Assembly (NCBI GenBank): GCA_005843835.1
Contig: SZXZ01000011.1
Location: 36,382 to 100,381 of the forward strand
Direction of reading: 5' to 3'
Length of the DNA stretch: 64,000 nt
From: Chlorobium sp.
GTDB taxonomy: Bacteria; Bacteroidota; Chlorobiia; Chlorobiales; Chlorobiaceae
Shown here: positions 9,077 to 18,484 of the stretch, in pieces
Numbering within the stretch: the stretch's first letter is position 1
Layout of the letters: each line of letters opens with the position of its first letter
Made by a program: the position numbers and the translations under genes
Notes under the pieces: model-generated
Told to the model about the DNA's origin: nothing
Databases searched by the model: none
Seen by the model: the letters and a program-made list of their open reading frames with translations, nothing else

Positions 9077-11471
9077 TGAATATTTTCAGTTTTTCCGCCA
9101 TTTCTGTCAGTCGTGCAACTGCCATCCCGTTTATAGTGTTGGGCGGGTACTTCCCGGTTTTATCAAGTTCTCCGGCAGGTATGCCTGTTAGAATCTCAAT
9201 TCCCTCATCCACAACCGATACCGGGAAAATAGAAAAGAGACCTTGTCTGACAGCTGCAACAACATCGTTGCGGAGCATAAGATTTACTGTATTCGATATC
9301 GGTATCAGAACACCTTGTTTTCCTGTCAAACCCCTCGCTTTGCAAAGATCAAAATAACCTTCGATTTTTTCGTTTACTCCGCCTATTGCCTGTACTTCAC
9401 CATTCTGGTTCACTGAACCGGTAACAGCAAACCATTGCCTGATTGGAGCACCTGATATGGCAGAGAGCAAAGCATACAATTCGGCAGAAGAAGCGCTGTC
9501 GCCTTCTACACCGCTGTATGACTGCTCAAAAACAAGTGATGCCGACAGCGACAGCGGTTGTTGAATACCAAAACGTGCGCCAAGATATCCTGAAAGAATC
9601 ATCACACCTTTTGAGTGGATAGGCCCACCCAATTCAACTTCACGTTCGATATCAATGACGTCACCTTTTCCGAGACGCACTCTCGCTGTAATTCTGGCGG
9701 GATGTCCAAAGCTCTGTCCGGCAAGAGAATAAATTGCAAGCCCGTTTATCTGGCCAATGGTTTCGGACTCCGTATCAATGAGAATGGAGTTTCTCAGAGT
9801 TGCCTCTCTGATTTTTTCGCTGATTCTGGATGATCGAAAGATTTTTGCATCAATAGCGTGTTGCACGTCATCTGCCAGAACGATCTCCCTTGATGCAGCA
9901 GTGGCATAATAATCGGACTCATGCACCAGATCGCAAATGCTTTGAATGTGAGCAGTCAGTTTTGTTGCATCCCCGGCAAGCCTGCTACCTTGTTCAACTA
10001 CCCGTGCTACAGCGCTTCTGTCAAAATGATGCAGGTTATCCTTTTCTACAATTGAGCTTATAATGCGGGCGTAGGTAAGCTTTCCGTCAAAATCACCAGA
10101 CAGTTCATCTTCGAAATCTGCAGCAACCTTGAAAAGCTCTGTAAAGTCAGGGTCGTAAACGCTGAGGAGGTAGTAAAGGTGGCGTTCTCCAAGCAGAATT
10201 ACCTTCACATCAAGGGGTATTGCTTCGGGTTCAAGAGATACTGTGCTAACAAGGCTATAGAGCTGGGCAAGAGATTCAATACGGATTTGACGAGTCCTGA
10301 GAGCTTTTTTTAAAGCTTCATAAGCAAACGGCTCGGCCAGAAGTCTTCTGGCATCAATGAGAAGATATCCTCCGTTTGCCCTGTGAAGAGCTCCATGCTT
10401 GATAAGGGTAAAGTCAGTGACCAGTGTACCCATTTGAGCAATGTGTTCAATATCACCAACAAGATTGTGACATGCCGGTTTATCTTCATAGACGATCGGT
10501 GCCCCTTTGGTGTTGCTGTTGTCAACAATAACGTTAACCCGATATCGGTTAAACGCAGGCCCTTTCTGTAAAAATTTTCCCGAAAATATTCCTGGAATCA
10601 ACTCTCTTGGATCAGATTCTTTTTCAAGGAACTGGGCAAAATTCTCTATGAGGTCTGTTTCTACGGTTTCAAGATATAAGACGACCTCTTCAAGTGTTTC
10701 AAAATTTTTTCTGACCTCTGCCATAAGCGGTTTGACCGCAAAACTGGCAATGTTGCGGTTAAGATCCTTAATTTTTTCTTGGGTTTCTCGTTGCCATTTA
10801 GGGATCTGTGCCATAATGGACTGCATCGCTGTTTTAAGTTCAACGATTTTCTCCTCAATCGACTCACGTTCTTCTTTTTTCAGCATCATGAACTCTTCCG
10901 GTTTCAGGACTTCTCCATCTTTTTCAGGAGCAAAAGCAAACCCGGCAGGGGTTCTTATGAGCGCTACATGGTGTTCAGTTGCGTTTTTTTCCAGTTCACC
11001 TATGGCTTCTGCCTGCTGTTCCTGAAATTTTTCACGGATATCCTTTTCCTGAGCCTGATATTCGTCACTGCTGAATGCCGCAGGAATTACTGTAAACAGC
11101 ACCTCAAGAAGGTGTTCCATATTGCTGGAAAGCGAACATGCCTTTCCTGCAGGGAGTCTCAAGGCCTTTGGATGGCGAGGTTTGTCAAAGTTATTGACAT
11201 AGCACCAGTCAGAAGGAACAGGTGCACCCGGTGTTATATCGCTGAGAAAGTGCATAATTGCACTTTGTTTGCCTGTACCATTCGGTCCAAGTGCAAAAAG
11301 GTTGAATCCGTTCTGTTTAATTCCCATACTGAAGGTAATTGCTTCAAATGCTCTCTCTTGACCAGTGGTTTTAACGGGTCCGTCAAGTTCGGCAGTCGTG
11401 TTGAAGCTGAATTCCAGAGGGTTACAGATTCTGTAAAGTTCTTCAGGTGTAAGTTTTGAAGGTATTGCCAT
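9054..11471 (-). CDS. AAA+ Lon-like ATP-dependent protease
   Basis: This is an 805-aa protease of the bacterial Lon-like (AAA_32 plus Lon C-terminal) group related to E. coli YcbZ, not the classic LonA. A Walker A site, [11 protein letters not shown], occurs near residue 60, followed by a long helical insertion and a second ATPase part with DEL-type sequences. The Lon proteolytic domain occupies roughly residues 570-770. The catalytic dyad is visible: Ser in [13 protein letters not shown] and Lys in [12 protein letters not shown]. No membrane segment is seen, so it should be cytosolic. AGGA lies 11 bases before the ATG. It overlaps the downstream Usp gene. Confidence 0.88.
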   Translation of the reverse strand: MAIPSKLTPEELYRICNPLEFSFNTTAELDGPVKTTGQERAFEAITFSMGIKQNGFNLFALGPNGTGKQSAIMHFLSDITPGAPVPSDWCYVNNFDKPRHPKALRLPAGKACSLSSNMEHLLEVLFTVIPAAFSSDEYQAQEKDIREKFQEQQAEAIGELEKNATEHHVALIRTPAGFAFAPEKDGEVLKPEEFMMLKKEERESIEEKIVELKTAMQSIMAQIPKWQRETQEKIKDLNRNIASFAVKPLMAEVRKNFETLEEVVLYLETVETDLIENFAQFLEKESDPRELIPGIFSGKFLQKGPAFNRYRVNVIVDNSNTKGAPIVYEDKPACHNLVGDIEHIAQMGTLVTDFTLIKHGALHRANGGYLLIDARRLLAEPFAYEALKKALRTRQIRIESLAQLYSLVSTVSLEPEAIPLDVKVILLGERHLYYLLSVYDPDFTELFKVAADFEDELSGDFDGKLTYARIISSIVEKDNLHHFDRSAVARVVEQGSRLAGDATKLTAHIQSICDLVHESDYYATAASREIVLADDVQHAIDAKIFRSSRISEKIREATLRNSILIDTESETIGQINGLAIYSLAGQSFGHPARITARVRLGKGDVIDIEREVELGGPIHSKGVMILSGYLGARFGIQQPLSLSASLVFEQSYSGVEGDSASSAELYALLSAISGAPIRQWFAVTGSVNQNGEVQAIGGVNEKIEGYFDLCKARGLTGKQGVLIPISNTVNLMLRNDVVAAVRQGLFSIFPVSVVDEGIEILTGIPAGELDKTGKYPPNTINGMAVARLTEMAEKLKIFNASSDDN

Positions 11472-11626
11472 AAACGATCGTTCCTGGTTGGGGTTGATCT
11501 TGTGCTGGTCGCCTTATTATTACTTATAAGATACAAAAACCCTCTCAACAACTCGTATCGTTTTGTGGACTCTACAAGTGCGATGATATGAGATAATTGT
11601 TTAAAAAAAACAGGCAGGGTGGATCT

Positions 11627-12382
11627 TCAGGTATTTTCTTCATCCTGGGGCAAAGTATTATGCAGTTGCAGGGGTGTAGCTGTTTTTGCACGCAGACGTA
11701 TGTTCAGGACCTCAACAGATACCGAAAATGCCATGGCAAAATAAATATACCCTCTTGGAATTTCAAACCCTGTACTTTCTGCCAGCAGGGTGACTCCAAC
11801 GAGAATAAGAAAACTTAAGGCAAGCATTTTAATGGTCGGGTGATCATCAACAAAGTCACTGATTGTTTTGGCCGCAAGCATCATAATAAAAATCGCGATG
11901 ATAATAGCTATAATCATCACTTGGACTTGTTTCGCAAGTCCGACAGCCGTAATAACAGAGTCCAGTGAAAAGACGATATCGAGCACAGCAATCTGTAACA
12001 TGGTCAATGCAAAACTCGTTGTTGAGTTTTTGGCCATTTTCTGCTCTATTCCTTCAAGACTCTGGTGAATTTCCTGAGTGCTTTTTGCAATCAAAAAAAG
12101 CCCTCCGGAAATCAGGATCAGATCACGGCCTGAAATATGGTGATCAAAAACCGTCAGGAGAGTCTCTTTCAGCCCCATAACCCATGTTATCGAGAGTAAA
12201 AGGGCAATTCTTGTCATCATGGCGAGTCCCAAACCGATAATCCTTCCCTTAGGCTGTTTCTTTTTTGGCAACCGACCGACGATAATTGAAAGAAAAATAA
12301 TGTTATCGATGCCTAGAACGATTTCAAGAGCCGTCAAGGTTGCAAGAGCAATCCATGTTTCCGGCTGCATCATCCATTCCAT
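11627..12382 (-). CDS. TerC-family integral membrane protein
   Basis: This is a TerC-family membrane protein, 251 aa, with about seven transmembrane segments. Two conserved acidic motifs sit inside helices: EIVLGIDNIIFLS (about residue 20) and DIVFSLDSVITAVG (about 134), the hallmark of the family. TerC relatives have been linked to tellurite resistance and, in other bacteria, to manganese export during exoenzyme metalation; the function here is not known. A cytosolic loop (KKKQPKGR, about 40-47) follows the first pair of helices. It is monocistronic on the minus strand. Confidence 0.88.
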   Translation of the reverse strand: MEWMMQPETWIALATLTALEIVLGIDNIIFLSIIVGRLPKKKQPKGRIIGLGLAMMTRIALLLSITWVMGLKETLLTVFDHHISGRDLILISGGLFLIAKSTQEIHQSLEGIEQKMAKNSTTSFALTMLQIAVLDIVFSLDSVITAVGLAKQVQVMIIAIIIAIFIMMLAAKTISDFVDDHPTIKMLALSFLILVGVTLLAESTGFEIPRGYIYFAMAFSVSVEVLNIRLRAKTATPLQLHNTLPQDEENT

Positions 12383-12537
12383 TATACCACGGGATAAAGT
12401 TTATCAAGGTCTTGTATTATTTGGCAATGTACCTAAGCGGAATGTGACTTGCAAAACGGCTGGTTACGCTAAACTCGTAAATTCGTTACATTGAATTGAA
12501 ATGACCCTTTCCAGACTGCTTTTCATATTATCCTCTT

Positions 12538-13926
12538 ATGCAAAAAAATCAGGCCATCCCTGATGTGGCGTTATTGCGAGAGACATTTGACCGAGGTATA
12601 ACTCACGATTTTTTCTGGCGAAGTTCACAGTTGCATGCGCTCAAGTCTTTTCTCATCGAATGTGAAAAGGATATCGCTGATGCGGTGTATGCCGATTTCA
12701 GAAAATCCGCAGCAGAGACGCTTTTAACTGAAACAGGATATCTTTGCGGCGAAATCCGTCATACTCTAAAACATCTTAAATCGTGGATGAAACCTCAACG
12801 GGTCAGCATCCCATTGATTTACAAGCCTGGACGAGGTTATTATACCCGGGAACCCTATGGCGTTGTTTGTATAATCGGTGCATGGAACTACCCAGTAAAC
12901 CTTTGTCTTGCACCACTCATCAGTGCACTTGCAGCCGGTAACTGTGCTGTTGTCAAACCCTCGGAACTTGCTCCGAATACCTCAAAACTTATTGCAGACG
13001 GACTGAGACGCTACCTTGACCAGCGGGCAATATGCGTGGTAGAAGGGGGTGTTGAAATAAGCAAAAAACTTCTTGAAGAGCGCTTTGACTATCTATTTTT
13101 TACAGGGAGCCAGAAAATCGGCAGGGAGGTCATGTATGCGGCAGCAAAGCATCTCACTCCATTGACGCTTGAACTAGGGGGAAAATGTCCCTGTATAGTA
13201 GAAGAAAATGTTGATCTCAACGTTGCAGCACGCCGAATTGTGTGGGCCAAGTTTTTAAATGGAGGACAGACCTGCATATCACCAGATTATGTGCTGGTGC
13301 ATAAACATGCGGAGGATGAACTGCTCCGCAATATGAGGGAAGCGATCGCACACTTTTATGGTGATGATCCAAAAAAAAGTCCGGATTATCCGCGAATTAT
13401 TAATGAGCATCATTTTCGTCGACTCGAAAAACTTCTTGTCGATTCTATTCCTTCAGGAGGCAATACCACAGACCAGCATGAGCAATATATTCCTCCGACG
13501 ATTCTTCAAGGAGTGAGACCAGAAGATAAAATTATGCAGTCAGAAATTTTCGGCCCCTTATTGCCGGTAATTTCATACGGGGATATAAGAGAAGCGCTTG
13601 ATATTATCGGCAAAGGGGATAATCCGCTCGCACTCTATCTTTTTTCATCGGACCCGAAGGTTCAGCAACGGGTAGTGCGACAATCTAAAACCGGGGGAGT
13701 ATGTATTAACGATATGCTTTTTCAAGCATCTTGTCACATGCTGCCTTTTGGAGGTATCGGTAATAGTGGATTCGGAACCTACCATGGCAGAGCAGGGTTT
13801 AACACATTTTCTTTTCAGCGGAGTGTTCTGAAACGATCTTTTTATCCCGATCCCGATTTGAGATACCCTCCTTACAGCAGGGTTAAATTAAGCATTCTCA
13901 AGCACCTTATCACTTATTTCCATTAA
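12538..13926 (+). CDS. NAD(P)-dependent aldehyde dehydrogenase, class 3-like
   Basis: This is an aldehyde dehydrogenase of the short class 3 / coniferyl-aldehyde group, 462 aa, which oxidises an aldehyde to a carboxylate. The nucleotide-binding segment IIGAWNYPVNLCLAPL (about residue 108), general base Glu in LTLELGGKCP (about 212), and catalytic Cys in LNGGQTCISPDYV (about 246) are all present. LPFGGIGNSGFGTYHG near the C-terminus is the family cofactor-binding end. The lack of an N-terminal extension fits class 3 enzymes that act on medium- or long-chain aldehydes. The substrate is unknown. The next gene is a patatin-like lipase, which could hint at a lipid context. Confidence 0.9.
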   Translation: MQKNQAIPDVALLRETFDRGITHDFFWRSSQLHALKSFLIECEKDIADAVYADFRKSAAETLLTETGYLCGEIRHTLKHLKSWMKPQRVSIPLIYKPGRGYYTREPYGVVCIIGAWNYPVNLCLAPLISALAAGNCAVVKPSELAPNTSKLIADGLRRYLDQRAICVVEGGVEISKKLLEERFDYLFFTGSQKIGREVMYAAAKHLTPLTLELGGKCPCIVEENVDLNVAARRIVWAKFLNGGQTCISPDYVLVHKHAEDELLRNMREAIAHFYGDDPKKSPDYPRIINEHHFRRLEKLLVDSIPSGGNTTDQHEQYIPPTILQGVRPEDKIMQSEIFGPLLPVISYGDIREALDIIGKGDNPLALYLFSSDPKVQQRVVRQSKTGGVCINDMLFQASCHMLPFGGIGNSGFGTYHGRAGFNTFSFQRSVLKRSFYPDPDLRYPPYSRVKLSILKHLITYFH

Positions 13927-13986
13927 TTGCTGTATTGTTGTTTCATTGTTGAGATGGTCAGTCAAAAATAATTTATCGGTATCAGC

Positions 13987-14751
13987 ATGAAAAAAACAGG
14001 TCTGGCTCTTGGTGGTGGAGCAGTTTTGGGTGCAGCTCATATAGGAGTCCTCAGGGCATTGGCTGAACTGCAAATTCCTGTCTCAATGGTTAGCGGTACG
14101 AGTATTGGAGCTTTTATTGCCGCCCTTTACGCTTTTGGTAAAAGCTGGCAGGAAATACGAGATATTGCTTTTGGTCTCGACTGGTTCGATTTGTCGGGGC
14201 TGGTGCTTTCTCAATACGGCCTATTGTCAAATAAAAAGTTTGGTGAAATTGTAACAGATCTGCTGGGCCATAAAAACATAGAAGACGCATTGATACCCCT
14301 TTCCATGATAGCTACTGATATCAGCTCTGGAAAAAAAGTTGTCTTTACAAAGGGCGATGTCTCAGTCGCTGTGATGGCAAGCAGTTGTATTCCGGGTATT
14401 TTCCGGCCTGTACATCACGATGGGTTGTTGCTGGTTGATGGAGTGCTGATGGAAAATGTTCCCGTTTCCCCTCTTTTCGAAAGTGGCGCCGAATCAGTTA
14501 TTTGTGTAGATCTCCTAGCTCGCCACTCGTTCAAGAAACCTGAAAACATTATCGGACTTCTGCTGAATGCTTTTTACAGTACAATCACCAACACTACAGC
14601 TATTCAGATAGAGCCTGCGGATTTGTGTATTGCTCCTAATCTTTCGGATTATAATCTGGTTGACCTTGCTCAGGTCCCTGACCTTCTTGACATCGGATAC
14701 CGTGAGGCTTTGGGTAAACTTCAAGGTTGGGGAGCCAACAGGGGTAATTAA
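13987..14751 (+). CDS. Patatin-like phospholipase, RssA-type
   Basis: This is a 254-aa acyl hydrolase with a Ser-Asp dyad. The oxyanion hole [12 protein letters not shown] lies at residues 9-20, the nucleophile Ser39 in GTSIG, and the Asp in [12 protein letters not shown] (about 156). The protein is the short bacterial type (RssA/YchK-like) without a secretion signal, so it is probably cytosolic or membrane-associated. It lies 60 bases downstream of an aldehyde dehydrogenase on the same strand. The natural lipid substrate is not known. Confidence 0.92.
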   Translation: MKKTGLALGGGAVLGAAHIGVLRALAELQIPVSMVSGTSIGAFIAALYAFGKSWQEIRDIAFGLDWFDLSGLVLSQYGLLSNKKFGEIVTDLLGHKNIEDALIPLSMIATDISSGKKVVFTKGDVSVAVMASSCIPGIFRPVHHDGLLLVDGVLMENVPVSPLFESGAESVICVDLLARHSFKKPENIIGLLLNAFYSTITNTTAIQIEPADLCIAPNLSDYNLVDLAQVPDLLDIGYREALGKLQGWGANRGN

Positions 14752-14849
14752 GAGATGAAGGTTTTGCATGCTTTCAGCAAAGCATTACTTTGTGCTAATG
14801 GAAAAGGGAAAAATGATGTCGATTCAATGACTTAAATAAGGAATTACGC

Positions 14850-15416
14850 ATGAAAAAAATAGTTTCCGGTTTGGTCTGTTTGCTCATATTTTTTTTTAGT
14901 CAGATTGCAGGTGCTGTCACAACACCTTATGTCTGTGGTTCAATCGGACTTGCAATGCTGAGTGATTCTCATGGAAATTATATTGCTGACCGTTCATTTG
15001 ACAGTGGTCACCTTTTTTCAGGATCATTAGGACTTGACAGTGGTCGGTATCGAGTTGAAGCTGAACTCGGTTATCAGAAAAACGGTGTCAACAATTCCAG
15101 TTCCGTTTTATCAATGACAACCTATATGGCAAATGGGTTTGTAAATGTCGAGCTGCCTCTCGCTCCGGTTAAGCCTTTTGTTCTTGCAGGCTTGGGTATA
15201 GCGAAAGTAGATGATGATAATGGTTTTGGTCTTATTGTTGGCGACAGGGTGTTTGCCTGGCAGATTGGTGCCGGAGCAGGGTTTAGTATCGCTCCTATGG
15301 TAAACCTTGATGCTCAGTACCGATATTTTACAACCACTAATCCCGAGCTTGCAGGTTATAATACCTACAGAATTGGCAGTCATAACGTGATTCTCGGATT
15401 AAGAATTGGATTATAA
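14850..15416 (+). CDS. Small outer-membrane beta-barrel protein
   Basis: This is a 188-aa protein with a typical signal peptide (MKKIVSGLVCLLIFFFSQIAGA, cleaved near residue 22) followed by alternating short amphipathic strands: PYVCGSIGLAML, YRVEAELGY, FVNVELPL, KPFVLAGLGIAKV, VDAQYRYF-like and a C-terminal HNVILGLRIGL ending in a hydrophobic residue. This pattern fits an eight-stranded OmpW/OmpX- or OmpA-type barrel. The short strand-and-turn layout and the AGLGIA and GAGAGFSI segments are common in opacity-like surface proteins. Function is unknown. Confidence 0.8.
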   Translation: MKKIVSGLVCLLIFFFSQIAGAVTTPYVCGSIGLAMLSDSHGNYIADRSFDSGHLFSGSLGLDSGRYRVEAELGYQKNGVNNSSSVLSMTTYMANGFVNVELPLAPVKPFVLAGLGIAKVDDDNGFGLIVGDRVFAWQIGAGAGFSIAPMVNLDAQYRYFTTTNPELAGYNTYRIGSHNVILGLRIGL

Positions 15417-15781
15417 AATACCGTAGACCTTCTTTGTATTTTGTCCCCTTTTCGGACCGAATAGTTCCAGCAGAAAGTTATTGACTATTGTTTGTTAATT
15501 AGTAATTTAAAGTATTAAAGAGACGGTTTTGTAGTGAGTTTATAATTATTTGGCTCACATACATCCAAAATATTTTGCAGGGCATTTTTTTTATCCCGTT
15601 TTGTATTCTCTTTAAGCTCAATCCCTTTTGGGATAAAACGAGTTGAATCTGTTCCAGTTAGTTTATCGTAGTGCGGCGGATTTCCTCTGTATTATTATAA
15701 ATAAATAGTAGGGTACAGTCTGTTTTATTCAGAAGCACCGGAGTTACGAAATACAAATGCTTTTAAAAAAGGGAGGATACT
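15417..15781. other. Intergenic region with nested inverted repeats
   Basis: No gene is seen in these 365 bases. A hairpin ATCCC-TTTT-GGGAT occupies 15621-15634, and its right side can pair instead with TTTTATCCC at 15589-15597 (partner GGGATAAAA at 15630-15638). A strong ribosome site, GGGAGG, near 15771 serves the next gene. The outer and inner pairings are mutually exclusive, but neither is followed by a clear T-run on the + strand. Confidence 0.4.
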
Positions 15782-16252
15782 ATGCCTATTCGAAGATTGA
15801 GGGAGTTCCTGGACAGCCATGCTGTCAGGTATTTTGTAGTCAGTCATTCTCCTGCCTACACAGCACAGGAGATAGCCGCTGCAGCACATGTGCCAGGCAA
15901 AGAATTGGCTAAAACGGTCATGGTTACTATTGATGGTAAAATGGCAATGGTCATTTTGCCTGCCTCAAGACAACTTGATTTCGAGCTTTTACGTGACCTT
16001 ATTAAATCCAGGGACGTGGAGCTTGCAAATGAGAAAGAATTTTCGGGGTTGTTTCCGGATTGTGAGATTGGCGCCATGCCTCCGTTTGGCAACCTTTTCG
16101 GAATGGATGTCTATGTATCAGAAGAACTTGAAGCAGATGATGAAATAGCATTCAATGCTGGAGCCCATACAGAACTTTTACGGCTTTCCTACGAGGATTA
16201 TAAGAGGCTTGTTAAGCCGAAAGTTGCAAAACTTTCTCTGGAAGTAAAGTGA
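15782..16252 (+). CDS. YbaK/ProX-type aminoacyl-tRNA deacylase
   Basis: This 156-aa protein has the YbaK/EbsC/ProX fold, which hydrolyses mischarged aminoacyl-tRNAs in trans. Visible family segments are YTAQEIAAAAHVPGKELAKTVMV (with the conserved catalytic-type Lys near residue 41), then VILPASRQLDFELL and the loop GAMPPFGNLFGMDVYV followed by NAGAHTELLRLSYEDY. The GxxxPFG loop supports a stand-alone deacylase. Which misacylated tRNA it corrects cannot be decided. GGGAGGATACT precedes the ATG. Confidence 0.88.
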   Translation: MPIRRLREFLDSHAVRYFVVSHSPAYTAQEIAAAAHVPGKELAKTVMVTIDGKMAMVILPASRQLDFELLRDLIKSRDVELANEKEFSGLFPDCEIGAMPPFGNLFGMDVYVSEELEADDEIAFNAGAHTELLRLSYEDYKRLVKPKVAKLSLEVK

Positions 16253-16274
16253 TTTCCATGCTTTATATTGAACT

Positions 16275-16330
16275 CTTAAGACAATAGAAACGTATCAGTT
16301 ACGATCATGACAGCTGATGGCTGTCTTAAG
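16275..16330 (+). promoter_or_regulatory. Mutually exclusive stem-loops before glycosyltransferase gene
   Basis: CTTAAGACA (16275-16283) can pair with TGTCTTAAG (16322-16330), a 9-bp stem. The right arm overlaps a local hairpin, GACAGC (16309-16314) with GCTGTC (16320-16325). Only one can form at a time. The element lies 65 bases upstream of the glycosyltransferase start. It may be a leader structure or chance; there is no T-run to make it an attenuator. Confidence 0.3.
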
Positions 16331-16394
16331 GGGTCTGCCTGATAGCGAAAGTATGGAAACTCAATTGATATCATAGGATTTTGTTCGCCTCTTT

Positions 16395-17534
16395 ATGAAG
16401 ATTGCCTTATACTCAGGGACGTATGTCAAGGACAAAGACGGTGCGGTAAAATCAATATCTCAGCTAGTCTCTTCATTCAGGAGAAAAGGTCATCAGGTAA
16501 CGGTATGGTCACCTGACGTATCGCTTCAGGATAATCATAATGGCGTAACAGTACACCCTATGCTGGCTGTTCCCATACCGCAATATCCTGACTACAAACT
16601 TGGTTTTTTCAAGCCAGAAACCAGGCGGCAACTTGATGCATTTGCACCGGATATTGTGCATATTTCGACACCAGATATAGTCGGAAGAGAGTTTCTGCTC
16701 TACGCAAAAAAAAAGTCTTTGCCTCTCGCTTCAGTTTTTCACACTGATTTTCCCTCCTACCTTAAATATTACAGACTCAGGTTTGCCGAAAAGCCGTTCT
16801 GGAAATATCTGACATGGTTTTATAATGGTTGTGATATCGTTTTTGCTCCAAATGAGGGTATTCGATTGAAACTGATAAGCCAGAACATCAAAAATGTTGA
16901 AATATGGTCAAGGGGTGTAGACAAGGAGCTTTTTGATCCTTCTCACCGTTCTGAAAACCTTCGATCAACATGGAATGCAGATGGTCGGACGGTTTTTGTA
17001 TTTGCCGGACGGTTTGTACTCTATAAAGATGTCGAAGTCGTCATGAGGGTTTATGAGCGATTCATGGAGTCAGGCTATGCTGATCGCGTAAGATTCGTTA
17101 TGATTGGTTCTGGTCCTAAAGAGGCTGAAATGAGACGAAGAATGCGCCAGGCTGTATTTACCGGGTATCTTACGGGGGTCGAACTATCTGAAGCCTATGC
17201 AAGTGGAGATATATTCCTTTTTCCTTCAATAACAGAGGCATTCTGCAATGTTGCTCTTGAAGCTCTTGCCTCAGGGCTTCCTGTTGTGGTTTCAAATGAA
17301 GGAGGATGCAAAGATATTGTTGAGAGATCGGGAGGCGGCGTCGTGGCCCGGTCCGGAGATTTTGAGGATTTTTTTTCAAGATGTCTTGAACTGTATGGAA
17401 ATTCAGCCAAATACCGGGAATTAAAAGCCCACGGGCTTAGGTTTGCAGAAACGAAGTCATGGTCATCTGTTAACAGTGTCGTGATTGACCGTTACCAGAA
17501 TATGGTCAATTTTGCAACAGGAGGCGTGGCATGA
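16395..17534 (+). CDS. GT4-family glycosyltransferase, SqdX/MgtA-like
   Basis: This is a 379-aa GT-B retaining glycosyltransferase. The N-terminal domain starts with IALYSGTYVKDKDGAVKSI and contains FHTDFPSYLKYY, a segment typical of the group that includes sulfoquinovosyl- and mannosyl-transferases acting on diacylglycerol. The C-terminal donor domain has FVFAGRFVLYKDVEVVM and the EX7E region TEAFCNVALEALASGLPVV. No membrane segment is seen; such enzymes are usually peripheral at the inner membrane. A glycolipid role is plausible in this phylum, but the acceptor and sugar are inferred, not shown. It is followed closely by gnd on the same strand. Confidence 0.85.
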   Translation: MKIALYSGTYVKDKDGAVKSISQLVSSFRRKGHQVTVWSPDVSLQDNHNGVTVHPMLAVPIPQYPDYKLGFFKPETRRQLDAFAPDIVHISTPDIVGREFLLYAKKKSLPLASVFHTDFPSYLKYYRLRFAEKPFWKYLTWFYNGCDIVFAPNEGIRLKLISQNIKNVEIWSRGVDKELFDPSHRSENLRSTWNADGRTVFVFAGRFVLYKDVEVVMRVYERFMESGYADRVRFVMIGSGPKEAEMRRRMRQAVFTGYLTGVELSEAYASGDIFLFPSITEAFCNVALEALASGLPVVVSNEGGCKDIVERSGGGVVARSGDFEDFFSRCLELYGNSAKYRELKAHGLRFAETKSWSSVNSVVIDRYQNMVNFATGGVA

Positions 17535-17584
17535 TCTAGCTTGAGCGGAATCGAGTGTTTTCTGATAATAATCCATTTAAAAAC

Positions 17585-18484
17585 ATGAATATTGGGTTTG
17601 TAGGACTCGGAAAAATGGGTTTCAATATGGTACAGCATCTTCTTGAATGCGATCATCATCTTGTTGTTTATGATCTTTCGGAAGAAGTTGTTGCCATTCT
17701 TGCCGAACAAGGGGCAACAGCGTCGACTTCGCTGCAGGAACTCGTTAATATGTTGCCCTCCCCTCGTCTGCTATGGCTGATGGTGCCTTCCGGTGCACCT
17801 GTCGATACAACCCTTGACTCTCTTATACCTTTATTGCAGCCAGGAGATATTATAATTGACGGGGGAAATTCGCATTATACCGATTCCGCAAAAAGGGCGA
17901 TACGACTTCAAGAAAGTGGTATTCATTTTCTTGATGCCGGCACCAGCGGAGGGCTTGAAGGCGCAAGGCATGGAGCCTGTATTATGGTAGGCGGTGAAAA
18001 AGCGGCCTATGATGTAATAGAACCTTTGCTGAAAGATCTCTGTGTGGAAAATGGGTATGGTTATATGGGAAAGTCTGGGTCGGGACATTTTGCTAAAATG
18101 GTTCACAACGGGGTTGAATACGGCATGATGCAGGCAATAGGTGAAGGCTTTGAACTTTTAGAATCAAGCAGTTATGATTTTAATCTTGAAGATGTTTCAA
18201 GGGTTTGGTCAAATGGTTCAGTTATACGCGGTTGGTTGATGGATCTGGTGGTTTGTGCATTTCAGAAAGATCCGAAACTTGACTATCTCAGCGGACGTAT
18301 TGCCGATTCAGGAGAAGGTCGCTGGACAATTGAAGCAGCGCTAGAGCATGAAGTATCGATTCCAGTGATCGCAGCGTCACTTTTCAGCAGGTATCGTTCA
18401 CGTTCCGAAGATAATTTATCCGACAGGGTCGTCGCCGCATTGCGTCACGAGTTCGGGGGACATGCGTTCAGCAAAAAACCTTAA
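17585..18484 (+). CDS. gnd: 6-phosphogluconate dehydrogenase, short type
   Basis: This enzyme oxidatively decarboxylates 6-phosphogluconate to ribulose 5-phosphate. The protein has 299 aa, the short YqeC/GndA-type length rather than the roughly 470-aa classic form. A Rossmann motif GLGKMGFNM begins at residue 6. The substrate site is seen in DGGNSHYTDS and DAGTSGGLEGARHGACIMVGG, and the catalytic Lys region in SGHFAKMVHNGVEYG. I use the ATG at 17585 because the glycine-rich loop must be close to the N-terminus; an upstream GTG at 17555 is also in frame. The stop is immediately followed by the zwf start, so the two are co-translated. Confidence 0.92.
   Translation: MNIGFVGLGKMGFNMVQHLLECDHHLVVYDLSEEVVAILAEQGATASTSLQELVNMLPSPRLLWLMVPSGAPVDTTLDSLIPLLQPGDIIIDGGNSHYTDSAKRAIRLQESGIHFLDAGTSGGLEGARHGACIMVGGEKAAYDVIEPLLKDLCVENGYGYMGKSGSGHFAKMVHNGVEYGMMQAIGEGFELLESSSYDFNLEDVSRVWSNGSVIRGWLMDLVVCAFQKDPKLDYLSGRIADSGEGRWTIEAALEHEVSIPVIAASLFSRYRSRSEDNLSDRVVAALRHEFGGHAFSKKP

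Noticed and set aside
10779..11459. A 226-aa open frame on the plus strand opposite the Lon-like protease gene
   Set aside because: It lies fully antisense to a gene with clear domains and has no recognisable motif; long antisense frames are expected opposite such genes.
15589..15638. Nested inverted repeats after the small beta-barrel gene as a riboswitch
   Set aside because: Only short stems and no conserved motif can be seen; no regulated gene pattern supports it.
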